NCBI RefSeq assembly: GCF_018143015.1
Contig: NC_054749.1
Span: 34,967,000-35,030,999 of the forward strand
Length of the DNA: 64,000 bases
DNA from: Lytechinus variegatus
Lineage: Eukaryota; Echinodermata; Echinoidea; Temnopleuroida; Toxopneustidae
Direction of reading: 5' to 3'
Shown: piece after piece, positions 23,845 through 34,000 of the stretch
Layout of the letters: every line of letters begins with the position of its first letter
Position numbering within the stretch: the stretch's first letter is position 1
Notes under the pieces: generated by a model
Databases searched by the model: none
What the model was told of the DNA's origin: nothing
Seen by the model: the letters and a program-made list of their open reading frames with translations, nothing else
Translations under genes and position numbers: made by a program

Positions 23845-25102
23845 CATGATAAAGAACATATTATACTTTTTTCCGAATTGCGCCAAGATTTCTTTTCCAA
23901 CACTTCACAGATAGTTCTTTAGTAAGTTCTTTAGTAAGTTGCATTACCTGACTCCATAAATGTAGTATAGTATTATGTAATCGAAATGAGTGTAAACCAT
24001 GGAACCTAGAAAAGGTTATGGTCAGAGTTTAAGGAAGTTAAGTGATTAACAAGGCGCCAGAAGATTTTGTTTGATATTAATTTCTCCTTAACATGGGAAA
24101 TATACATAAACGACTCACGCATCACCATTTTAGACTCTTCTTTCGTTCTTTTTTCCCCTTTAAACTCGACCCCCTCTTTTCATTACTTGAAACATCATAA
24201 CTTTGACCATCGTTGTAGTTACAATAATGGTAACTATTTACTTACCATTATTATAACTACAATGGTAGCCTTGATTGGCTGCAATTGGCAGCTGAGCCTG
24301 TTTAATACCATGTTAGTTACCATGCTGGCAAAGTTTCAATAGTTGTAAATCCTTATACGAAACGGACCACTTAACATGTTAACTGGAATCAAATCCACAT
24401 TTAGGCTTATTCACCGATAATGATAAAACAAAATAATCAAATTAAGCTTCATGTCTCTCTTTTTTGTATTGTGTGAAGGCTATAGCTTGATCTTGTAAAG
24501 ATGAGCTCGTATATTTACATGTACATAACTTTGTAAATAACTGGTTGAATGTGATTGTTAAAAGCATTACGTGATCGTGATTCAGACAATACTAGACTAT
24601 GAAATGTGAACTTATCTCACCATTTACAAATCAGAGCCGAATCAACGGGGGTGAAGGGGGAGTGGGGGGGGGGGGCGTCGCTCAAGCGCCCCCTGAACAA
24701 AAGGAAATATATATATATATATATACCTTTTAGCTTGTCGGAGTCCTGCAGCAAAGGAAAGTCCCCAACGTTTATTGTACATATTTTGCTCGTCAGATTG
24801 TTTCGGGGAGGAAAATCATTACCCCTTTTCTCGAATAGAACCATGATTGGACGAAGTGGAGACCCCTCACCCCTTTAATTTTTTAAGAGTTTGTCATTAC
24901 ATTTTCATTTTTTTTCATCGGTAGCATGTGTTGTGTTCGTTTCAAAATTATGGATCATTATAGAATTAATCACAAGTTTTATGATAACACGCTAGCTCTT
25001 ATTCTACGATGTTGATCGAAAGGATGTAGATTTGGTATTATAAGCCCCGCCCATGTAGAAAAGAATACAATATTTGATGCTTGCTGTATTATTAGTTTTT
25101 GT
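23845..25102. other. B-C intergenic, no gene seen
   Basis: Holds an inverted ATAATGGTAACTATT pair around 24225-24260 and a G-run/(AT)n repeat patch at 24650-24870. No coding or RNA feature is supported. Confidence 0.45.
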
Positions 25103-25984
25103 CTCACCTGCGAAGCAGAGTGAGACTATAGGCGCCGCTTTTCCGACGGCGGCGGCGGCGTCAACATCAAATCTTAACCTGGGGTTAAGTTTTTGAAATG
25201 ACGTCATAACTTAGAAAGTATATGGACCTAGTTAATAAAACTTGGCCATAAGGTTAATCAAGTATTACTGAACATCCTATTAGAGTTTCACGTCACATGA
25301 CCAAGGTCAAAGGTCATTTAGGGTCAATGAACTTTGGCCGAATTGGGGATATCTGTTGAATTCCCATCATAACTTTGAAAGTTTATGGATCTGATTCATG
25401 AAACTTGGACATAATAGTAATCAAGCATCACTGAACATTTTGTGCAAGTTTCAGGTCTCATGATTAAGGTCAAAGGTCATTTAGGGTCAATGAACTTTGG
25501 CCGAATCGGGGGTATCTGTTGAATTACCATCATAACTTTGAAAGTTTATTGGTCTAGTTCATTAAACTTGGACATTAGAGTAATTAAGTATCACTGAACA
25601 TCCTGTGCGCGTTTCAGGTCATATGACCAAGGTCAAAGGTCAATGAACTTTGGCCGAACTGGGTGTATCTGTTGAATTACCATCATAACTTTGAAAGTTT
25701 ATGGATCTGATTCATGAAACTTGTACATAAGAGTAATCAAGTATCACTGAACATCCTGTTCGAGTTTTAGGTCACATGATCAAGGTCAAAGGTCATGTAA
25801 GGTCAATGAACTTTGGCCATGTTGGGGTTTATTGTTGAATAACCATCATATCTCTGTAAGTTGATTGGTCTAGTTCATAAAAAGTGGACATAAGAGTAAC
25901 CATGTATCACTGAACATCTTGTGCGAGTTAGAGTAGTATTCAAAGTCAGCACTGCTGCTATATTGAACCGCGTGATGCAGGTGA
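25103..25984. mobile_element. element with TCTCACCTGC inverted ends and internal 163-bp tandem repeats
   Basis: Left end TCTCACCTGCGAAGCAGAG; right end GTGATGCAGGTGAGA, so the ten terminal bases are inverted repeats. Inside are about five tandem units of roughly 163 bp (CATCATAACTTTGAAAGTTTATGG to GGGTCAATGAACTTTGGCCG). Four units carry AGGTCAAAGGTCA. It is probably a non-autonomous DNA element with internal satellite-like repeats. Confidence 0.7.
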
Positions 25985-26429
25985 GACGGCCAGAGGCATT
26001 CCACTTGTTAAAAAATAAATGTAAACAAGAATGTTTTCTTTGCATTTGATGTACTGCTTCCATGAGCTCTACCTATTTTGTATTTAAACAATTCATTTTA
26101 TATCAGAATAAAATTTATTGCAGGGGGTTACAACTCTGTTTATGAATGACAGATTTTGCTTTCAGAAAAGACATTTCATTGTTGATAACTATCATGCAAA
26201 GACGTGTTACCAATGTTATTACTTAAAATTTGAATATCCTGAATGTTCCACTCTATGCTTGGAGGCCTCAGTATGGACAACTTTTCATTTAAAGCACAAA
26301 ATAATTATGGTCTATTTTGAAGTTATCATGAATATCCAGCCACGAGTACGTTCAACACCTATGAAGTCCATGCACCATGCCTCACCTCATGCATCATCTG
26401 TGATATTCCCCTCTCTAGTTCTCTCCTTG

Positions 26430-27215
26430 AAAGGGATCGAAGTTCACCCTGACAAAACTTGGGAAACCTAAAAATAATGGTGAAGCACTGAAGAAATTCC
26501 ACCAGAGATTTGAAATGTTATAATAATAATAATAATAATATAGAATATTTATATTGCGCACATTTCCACTTTGTTAGGTGCTCAAGGCGCTCTTATCATG
26601 CCTATATTACCCGGCTAAGCTAGGCGTTCATAGCGCACACAGCTTCTTAAGGAATTACTTCCTACCGGTACCCATTTACCTCACCTGGGTCGAGTGCAGC
26701 ACATCGTGGATCAGTTTCTTGCTGAAGAAAATTACTCCATGGCTGGGATTCGAACCCACGACCCTCTGTTTCAAAGTCAGAAGATTAATTTACTGGGCCA
26801 CAACGCTCCACACAATTTTATTCTAATTAATTTGTAATGTCATATCCGAGCAGCTTCCTATGTATCGTTAATTAAAAAACACAAATAAAAGAAGTGTTCT
26901 TTCGTATACAAAAAATAAAAAATGGGCTTTATTGTACTTTCAGTATATTAACAGACAAAATACTTTACTCCCGCTCAAGAATTAAGACAATTTTCATTCA
27001 TTATGAACCATTAAAAAATGTAAATATATGTATTGTATATTACATGACATACGGAAAAGCTGATCGTATATGACGCCACCAATCAATAAAATTAAGAACA
27101 TATTAACTTTGTGAATCTTTGATGGATTTTCCTCAAACCTTCACCAATATTTTTCATTACATTTTCTGGTATTTTTTTTACAAAATCTTTTCGTCAGGGA
27201 GAACTTCTCCTTTAA
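26430..27215. mobile_element. MITE of the AAGGGGAAGTTCACCCTGAC family, split by a SINE
   Basis: The left piece (26430-26518) starts GAAAGGGATCGAAGTTCACCCTGAC. The right piece (26815-27215) resumes with TAATTTGTAATGTCATATCCGAGCAGC and ends TCAGGGAGAACTTCTCCTTTAA. The undisrupted sister at 27241-27745 shows the same order without the insert. Confidence 0.75.
26519..26812 (-). mobile_element. tRNA-derived SINE inserted in the MITE
   Basis: On the minus strand the 5' end near 26812 reads GTGGAGCGTTGTGGCCCAGT, with an A-box-like TGGCCCAGTAA. It is followed by a perfect B box GGTTCGAATCC (complement of 26746-26756) and the body, and ends in a (TTA)n tail at 26519-26542. The internal Pol III boxes, body and microsatellite tail make it a SINE rather than a functional tRNA gene. 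Confidence 0.8.
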
Positions 27216-27240
27216 TTCCTACCGATACTTTCTCATGGTA

Positions 27241-27745
27241 TTAAAGGGGAAGTTCACCCTGACAAAAACTTTATTGTAAAAATAGCAGAAAAAATAATAA
27301 AAAATATTGCCGAAGGTTTGAGAAAAATTCATCAAGTAATTAAAAAGTTATTAGAATTTCAATTATTTGATTTGTGACGTCATATGCGAGCAGCATTCCT
27401 ACATAGCGAATGGTAAAAAATCAATGAAATGCCATTTTCTAAGAAAATTGAAAATGGTTTACACTGTACCTTTTGTATATCAATAGACAAATCATTTCAC
27501 ATCCAATCATGAATAGAAAACAAAATTAAGTCATCAGGAACCATGCAAAATGTGAAATTCATGCATTTTATATTACATAACACATGGGGCAGCTGCTCGT
27601 TTATGACGTCACAAATCCAAAACTTTGAGCTCTAATAACTTTCTTACTCTTTAACGGATTTTCCTCAAACCTTCACCAATATTTTTTACTATTTTTTCTG
27701 CTATTTTTGCAACAAAGTTTTCTTCAGGGTGAACTTCCCCTTTAA
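27241..27745. mobile_element. intact MITE, AAGGGGAAGTTCACCCTGAC family
   Basis: Starts TTAAAGGGGAAGTTCACCCTGA and ends TCAGGGTGAACTTCCCCTTTAA as inverted repeats. Inner arms TTTGTGACGTCATATGCGAGCAGC and GCAGCTGCTCGTTTATGACGTCACAAA also pair. About 505 bp, flanked by the TTAA/TTTAA ends typical of the family. Confidence 0.85.
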
Positions 27746-28324
27746 TGCGGTGATCAAGGTAATGCTCATCTGTATGTATACCTACATTAAATCTAATTCG
27801 CGGCAAGTATTTTAAGGACTAAGACCATATTCATGTAAAATAATTATTCACTATGCACGTTATGTGAAGTGTATTATATAGACCCTAACACTTTAAGGTT
27901 TTAATTTTTTCTTGATATGTGTTATCAGTTTATCATGTCATATTTTCATCGGTAAGCAGCATGAAAAAGCGTACTGCCGTATTTTAAACTGATTTCCGTA
28001 TGAAATACGGAAAATCGTACTACTCGGCAGCTCTGTAAGCTGTATTTTTTTGTGGTGATAAAATGATGGAATAAAAGTGCTAATTGGTCCTGAATGTATT
28101 GTTGAATAGTAGTCACTTGTTGCTGTGTTGAATCTGGTGGTGTCACGTGCAGACTCATGATTTTTTTTTCAAGTAGGCCTATAGTGGAGGGGGGGGGGTT
28201 GAGGTGAGGGGAAAAAAGAAGAAGGGGAGGAGGAAGAAATCCCCAAAGAGAGGGCAGGGTTATGTAACATTTTACTACCCTGTTATCTAGGATACTGGAG
28301 TATGGTTGCTCTAGGGGTTTATTT

Positions 28325-28628
28325 CCAATTCGTCTGATGCCAGTTCGTCCAATTGCCAACTCGTCTACTACCATTTGGTCTATCATTAGTTCGTCTACTC
28401 ACCACATGGTCTACTTTCATTTAGTCTAATGCCATTCCTCCTGATAACCAGTTGGTCCACCATCTGGTTATTAGATGTAATGGTAATAGACGAAATTAGA
28501 CAAAGTGATGATTGGACCAAATGGTTATTGGACCAAATGGTTGTTAGACGAAACGTTGATGGACGGAATTGGCATAAGACTAAATGAAGGTAGACTATAT
28601 GCGGTGAGTGGACGAATTGGCAATTTAC
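28325..28628. repeat. GTCTA/GTCCAA-type inverted repeat block
   Basis: About 300 bp made of short reiterated phrases (TTCGTCCAATTGCCA, TTCGTCTACT, TGGTCTA) in the left half and their complements (GGACGAATTGGCAA, AGTAGACGAA-like, TAGACGAAA) in the right half. The whole block is an imperfect palindrome of internally repeated words. It is flanked by G runs. Confidence 0.65.
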
Positions 28629-28631
28629 CGC

Positions 28632-29281
28632 TCGGGGGGGGGGGGGGGATTTGGGGCATGTGCGAACAATTTCGGTTGGATGTTGGAGGAGCAGGTACGA
28701 AATTCTCGGCTTCCTCTATAGGGCCGTAAGCATGAATTTCCCAGGAAATCTTTTTTTTTTTTAAGAAACAAGAAAGCGAGGGAGCAAGCAAGGAACCGAT
28801 TTACAACCGAGGTGACAAATAAAATTCACAACAAAAAGTGGAAGCTTCCGTATTTTCTCCTTCATTTTTTCCTTCTTCCTCTTTTTTTTGAGGAGGGGTG
28901 GGGCGAAATGCATTCAGCAGGGGAGACCACCATAGCTCGTCTCCAGACCTGCTTTCGGCATTCTTGATACAGTGATAGGCCTCTAGCCCTTTTGTACTTA
29001 CCAAATGTGGGCGAGATGGTCAAACTGTATTCGAAATTCTTGATTTTCCTCATTTATATTAATTTTCATATTCAAGAAGGAAATTGGACATTCTGGAGCT
29101 TGACCTTCATGACTTTATATAGCTTGAAACACATTCTTTCCTTTGCCACCTAACACGCACGATGTACAAAAAAAATAAATAACCAAACTCAATATTTAAA
29201 CAGCATCGTTCATTAAGTACAACGTTTACGTCGATAACATATTTAGCCTGATTTATAGACTATGGTTTTGTTTGTGACACT
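28632..29281. other. intergenic, no gene seen
   Basis: G run, homopolymer T and pyrimidine-rich text; open frames are low complexity. Confidence 0.45.
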
Positions 29282-29292
29282 GGGAATTCCCC
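29282..29292. promoter_or_regulatory. perfect palindromic kappaB-type site upstream of gene C
   Basis: GGGAATTCCCC, containing the same decamer as at 13505-13514. It sits about 45 bp 5' of the TATA box at 29336. This is a plausible Rel/NF-kappaB site by motif and position, not by data. Confidence 0.55.
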
Positions 29293-29335
29293 GTTTCATG
29301 AAACTCGTCCATTTTCATGTGACACGTATACATGG

Positions 29336-29392
29336 TATATAAAGACCATAATCTTCTAGAATTTATACACGTAGTTCCGTTGCAGTTAGCAG
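29336..29392 (+). promoter_or_regulatory. putative TATA box and short first noncoding exon of gene C
   Basis: TATATAAAG at 29336-29344 is a strong TATA box. A start about 30 bp on (near 29367) would give a short leader ending AGCAG|GTGAAT at 29392, a good splice donor. The next strong acceptor before the gene C ATG is TTTTTTGTTTCAG at 30636. This promoter assignment is inference. Confidence 0.4.
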
Positions 29393-30046
29393 GTGAATAT
29401 GAATTATTTCATTATTATTAATATTTAAAGACATGATAAGCAGATACAAACATGACGAATGCTTACTAAAGTTTTACGTTGCCATGGCTTGAAATGAGTT
29501 TTAGTTAAGACATGATAAATTTCTTTCAATTCGCACTCGATTATGGTATGACTTAATATGTAGGACCTTATTTTATATTTTATTGTTGATGGTGCAATGT
29601 TTTATTATGTTATTGGATAAAAACACAAAACGCTTTCTTCATTGTTTATGGGTCTATACTGCAGTTAATGCTATCTCAAGTGATATTCATGTCAATAGAA
29701 CTAGAATCTATACAATTTATACAAAGGTCGATATCAAATCTTCCTCCTTGTGGGACTGTAATCCTACTTTCCGTTTATCTTTGACCTTTATTCTCTTTGC
29801 AACTTATGAACCATATTTTTTATATTCATTGACAATCTTACCTAAGAATTGCATGCCTGTGGTTTAAAAATGAGCATGTCCACTTGTCAATATGGGGGGG
29901 GGGTAATTGTGCTCAGTGGCTACGCCTTAAATTTACACGAGAGTTAACTGATAAGGAAATATTATCTTTCTAAAGCGATCTATATACCTGCAAAACTTTG
30001 ATTCAATCCGGAATAAAGAGTGTAGAAAGAGAAGGCTTGCATCTAA

Positions 30047-30654
30047 TTAAAGGGATACTCCGGGCTGAAAATGTTCATCTTTTAATTAAATAGAATGATA
30101 TTCACAGAACAAAATACTGAAAATTTCATCAAAATCGGATAACAAATAACGAAGTTATCGAATTTTAAAGTTTAGCATTATTTTGTGAAAATAGTATGCA
30201 CGTCATCATGAATATTCATTAGGTGGGCTTATGATGTCACATCCCCACTTTCCCTTTTCTTATGTTATTACATGAAATCATTATAGTTTCATTTGTCATA
30301 CATGAGTGAATAATGTGTTTCCTCTATTGTAATAATCTATGCAGCAATTAATATCCAATGCACTAATCAATTGTCAATCCAGTTTTTTTTCAGTTCTTGG
30401 TATGAAATAATGAATTCACCCAATTATATATAATAAAATATAAAAAGAACGAGTGGGTGTGACATCATCAATTTGCTCATTGAATCATCATGAAGACTTG
30501 CCTAGAACTGTTTCACGGGAACACTGCAAATCTTTAAAATGCCATAACTTTTCTAATCGTTGTCCGATTTTGATCAAATTTTCAGTGTTTGTTTATCTGT
30601 TTTTTCTACATCTGTTTATACCATTTTTTGTTTCAGCTTGGAGCATCTCTTTAA
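30047..30654. mobile_element. MITE just upstream of gene C
   Basis: Left end TTAAAGGGATACTCC and right end GGAGCATCTCTTTAA are inverted repeats (13 of 15 matching). Inner text carries AAAATTTCATCAAAATCGG and TCCGATTTTGATCAAATTTTC in opposite arms. About 608 bp with TTAA at both ends. It ends 85 bp before the gene C start codon. Confidence 0.8.
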
Positions 30655-30739
30655 CCAAAAAACAAGATCAATCACGTTAGGTCATTACTCCGAAGCAGAA
30701 TATCAGCAACCTTAACCTGAACTCCAAGGGAGAGACATC

Positions 30740-31040
30740 ATGGCAGGATCTAATAACCAACGTCAAGTCTCCGTCACTGTCTGTACATCCTCATACGAGT
30801 ATAACATCAAAGGTCTCATGGATCAACTGAAGAATCTCCAGACGCACCCACACCAGGTCATCAAGAAGGTGTCCTATCATCAGCTCCCATACAACAACAT
30901 AGACAAGCATAAATTCATCAAGGAACAACACGTCGACGTGATGATCCTTTGTCACTCTATCACGAATAGAAGGCTTGCCATCACCGACGTACCTGATGCT
31001 TGCTATGATAAGTTCCTCCCGAATTGCACGGAGCTTCTAG
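30740..31040 (+). CDS. Gene C coding exon 1: first half of module 1
   Basis: MAGSNNQRQVSVTVCTSSYE onward; the domain starts almost at the initiator Met. Ends with the helix YDKFLPNCTELLG at CTAG|GTGAGT, phase 1. Confidence 0.88.
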
Positions 31041-34000
31041 GTGAGTCATGTCATGGACATTTTCGTGTTTAACTCGTTGCCTACTGGAACCAGGAATAGT
31101 CCCTGTACTAAGAAGAAAGGAGTTACATAATTCAGCACTCGATAATAAAATTCATTACTTGAACCCAGTGGTCCCTGTACAGAATGTAGAAGAAAATTCT
31201 GTCAATTATATGTTATCATAACGATATAGGATGAATTTGGTAGTATACTTTGATTAGTCTATTTTTGTGTAACCACTTTAAAGAAGCATGTGAAGTATTT
31301 TAACTGATTTGATCTGGGGTTTTCGCTTTTGACATGTATTACCTGTTTTGCTGGTATCCTCTTTTAAAGATAATCGACTGGTTAACTGCACAATATCCTG
31401 GCAAACATGGCAAAGGACAGAACTTAAGATTAATGGAAATGTTTATGATCCGAAAATTTTGACCAACATCACACGGCGACACAAAATGTAATCCGACAAA
31501 TGCTATTACCTTATTCCCACACTGCAAAAACTCCGGTGTTGATTTAACACCAGCCGGGAATCTATGTATGTCCACACCAGAGAAGTATTGAAACAACATC
31601 AGTTTAGAATCAAACCGATGCTGTTTTGATACTAATTGGTGTTGTATAAACACCTATCCGGTGTTAGACCAAAACGAAACTGGGGTTGTTTAACACTTCT
31701 CTGGTGTGGACATTCGAGGCTGGTGTTAAATCAACACCAGAGTTTTTGCAGTGCAAATGACCTATTCTAACATTGGTTGTTTATTCGGTTTGTCGGTGTG
31801 ACTCTAGTGACTGTAGCATCTTTTCAATCATTTATCATTCTCTTAACATTTTCTTTCAGGAAAAGAGAAGATTGTGGTGATTGCTCATGACTTCATGGAT
31901 ATGAGTGAGAAAGAATATCAGGCGCGGATGGTGACTCTTCGACATCAACAACCAAAGACGTTTAGAAACTCAGGTCTCGTCATGATATCTGGAAAGCTAG
32001 ATGAAGGGAAAAGACTCCGAGGCCAAGATGAAGCACAACTACTCGAGTTCTTGAAGATGGCGACCCAACAGCCTGAGAAAAGAGAGCAAGGCTTCATTTC
32101 AAGCATTAAAAGTATGTTTAAAAATACATGTATGAAAAGATGTTTCCATTTGCGAAAAAAATAAACATTAATGGTTTGCTAAGATCATGAAGATTCGGGA
32201 ACGGGAAGTATTATTTTTGATGTTTTTAATTACTTTCTTTGAATTATAAATGATATTCTATGAATTATAACCATGAAATTTCGTGATGATTGAATGGAAA
32301 GAATCAATCTTTTCCGGAGCTTTGTGGCTGTATATATGGTTAAATATATTTTATTGAAAAGGAGTTGATGTTTCATACAATGAATATTATTTGGTCAAAA
32401 ACACAATAAAGGTTTCACATCAGAGCCCAAAGTAGAAGGAGTTTCATGTCCACGTACTCAAGATCAACATTTAAAAACTGTTTCGAAATCACACTATATG
32501 CAGTGGTGTAAGGGCTATACCCCCCGCGTCTTTTCGGAACTTGTGAGATAACATTTCTTTTCTTCGAGGTAATTGGACAACCAAAATTATAACATTTGAT
32601 ATAACCGATTTTGGTTATGTTTCAGAAAATCTTTCATCGATGGATTCCTCTCACCTATGTCGTAAACGCCCTGCCCAACCAGGAGTTGTGCAATATCGGG
32701 GACAGGAACATCCTGTCACAATCAATCAACCCGCCAAACTTCCCCCACGTAGTCACGGACAAGGCGAGCAAAGTCCCTATCCTATGCAACAGTCCCAGCG
32801 ACATCCATCACCAAGTTCTGTGCAGCAACCGGGACATCTCACACAATATTCCAAGCAACCAGTACAACAGCCTGTAGGAAAGCATAATGTTGGGCAGCAT
32901 CATGGTCAGACTGCAGAACATGATCATGGTCAGATTGCAGGACCACGTCTGCCACAAACTCCTGCACAGCAAACTGGAATAAATCCTGCCCAACTGTCCG
33001 GAAAACAAGAACAAAATCCTGCAGAATGTTCGCCACACCAACATGGGAAAACCATTGGACAGCGCTCTTCACAGCTTCCTTCGGGACATCAACCACACGA
33101 TCCACCACAATACACTCCTCAGCAACCGCCTCAATATCATCCACAGCAACATGCAGCATCATCACACCAGAGACCAGTGCCACAATCCCGTCAAATCAAT
33201 GTTTCAATCTGTACTTCTTCGGATGAGTTCAACATCGGGGGATTGGTTGCCCGGTTAAACGAGCTGAAAACCGATAGTGCACCCTTTATTGCCGACATCC
33301 GATTCCGGAGACTACCATACAACGATATCGATTCGTTCAAGTTTCCTTCCAACGACCCTGTTGATGTGATGGTACTCTGTCATTCAGTTAACAACAGAGG
33401 ATTTGAAATCACAGACGTCACGAATTCCATCTACGACAAGTTTCTGAAGTACTGCAACAAAGAGATTGGTAAGTCCCTTCTGGAAAGAATACAGTATCCC
33501 ACAGTGGCAGTATATTTACAGTGTGGAACGCAATGTGAAAGACTTTCACACTGTTAAATTTGAGCATTTCAACATATTCAAATTATCGACTATGTAGATT
33601 TAGATTTATTTCCGTTCAACATTTTTTTTCAAAATATAATCAAAGTAACAATACATGTTCAATAATCGATAATACAGACATGACAGACAAATCTTTGAAA
33701 TTTCGTAACAAATGTTGAATATAAATTAAACAAAACTACAATTTGTTGCAGAAATTTTATCAATGAAAAGAAAGTAGAAATGAACGGAGTAACTTGCCAA
33801 GAAAAGCAAAAGCCTGTAGAGAAGGCAAGCCCCTAAACTTAGTTTCAATACTGATTATAAACAAACTATATATACAACTATATACAAAACTCGAGACAAA
33901 CACAGAAGACAAACTTAAAACAAGTAATCCACAAATATCAAAATAAAACGAATAAGCGAAAAAAACAAGATAAAGTAGAATGTAGACACGCTGTGAACAG

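Noticed and set aside
26740-26812. tRNA gene suggested by A and B boxes
   Set aside because: It is followed by a body and a TTA tail and is inserted in a MITE, so it is a SINE head.
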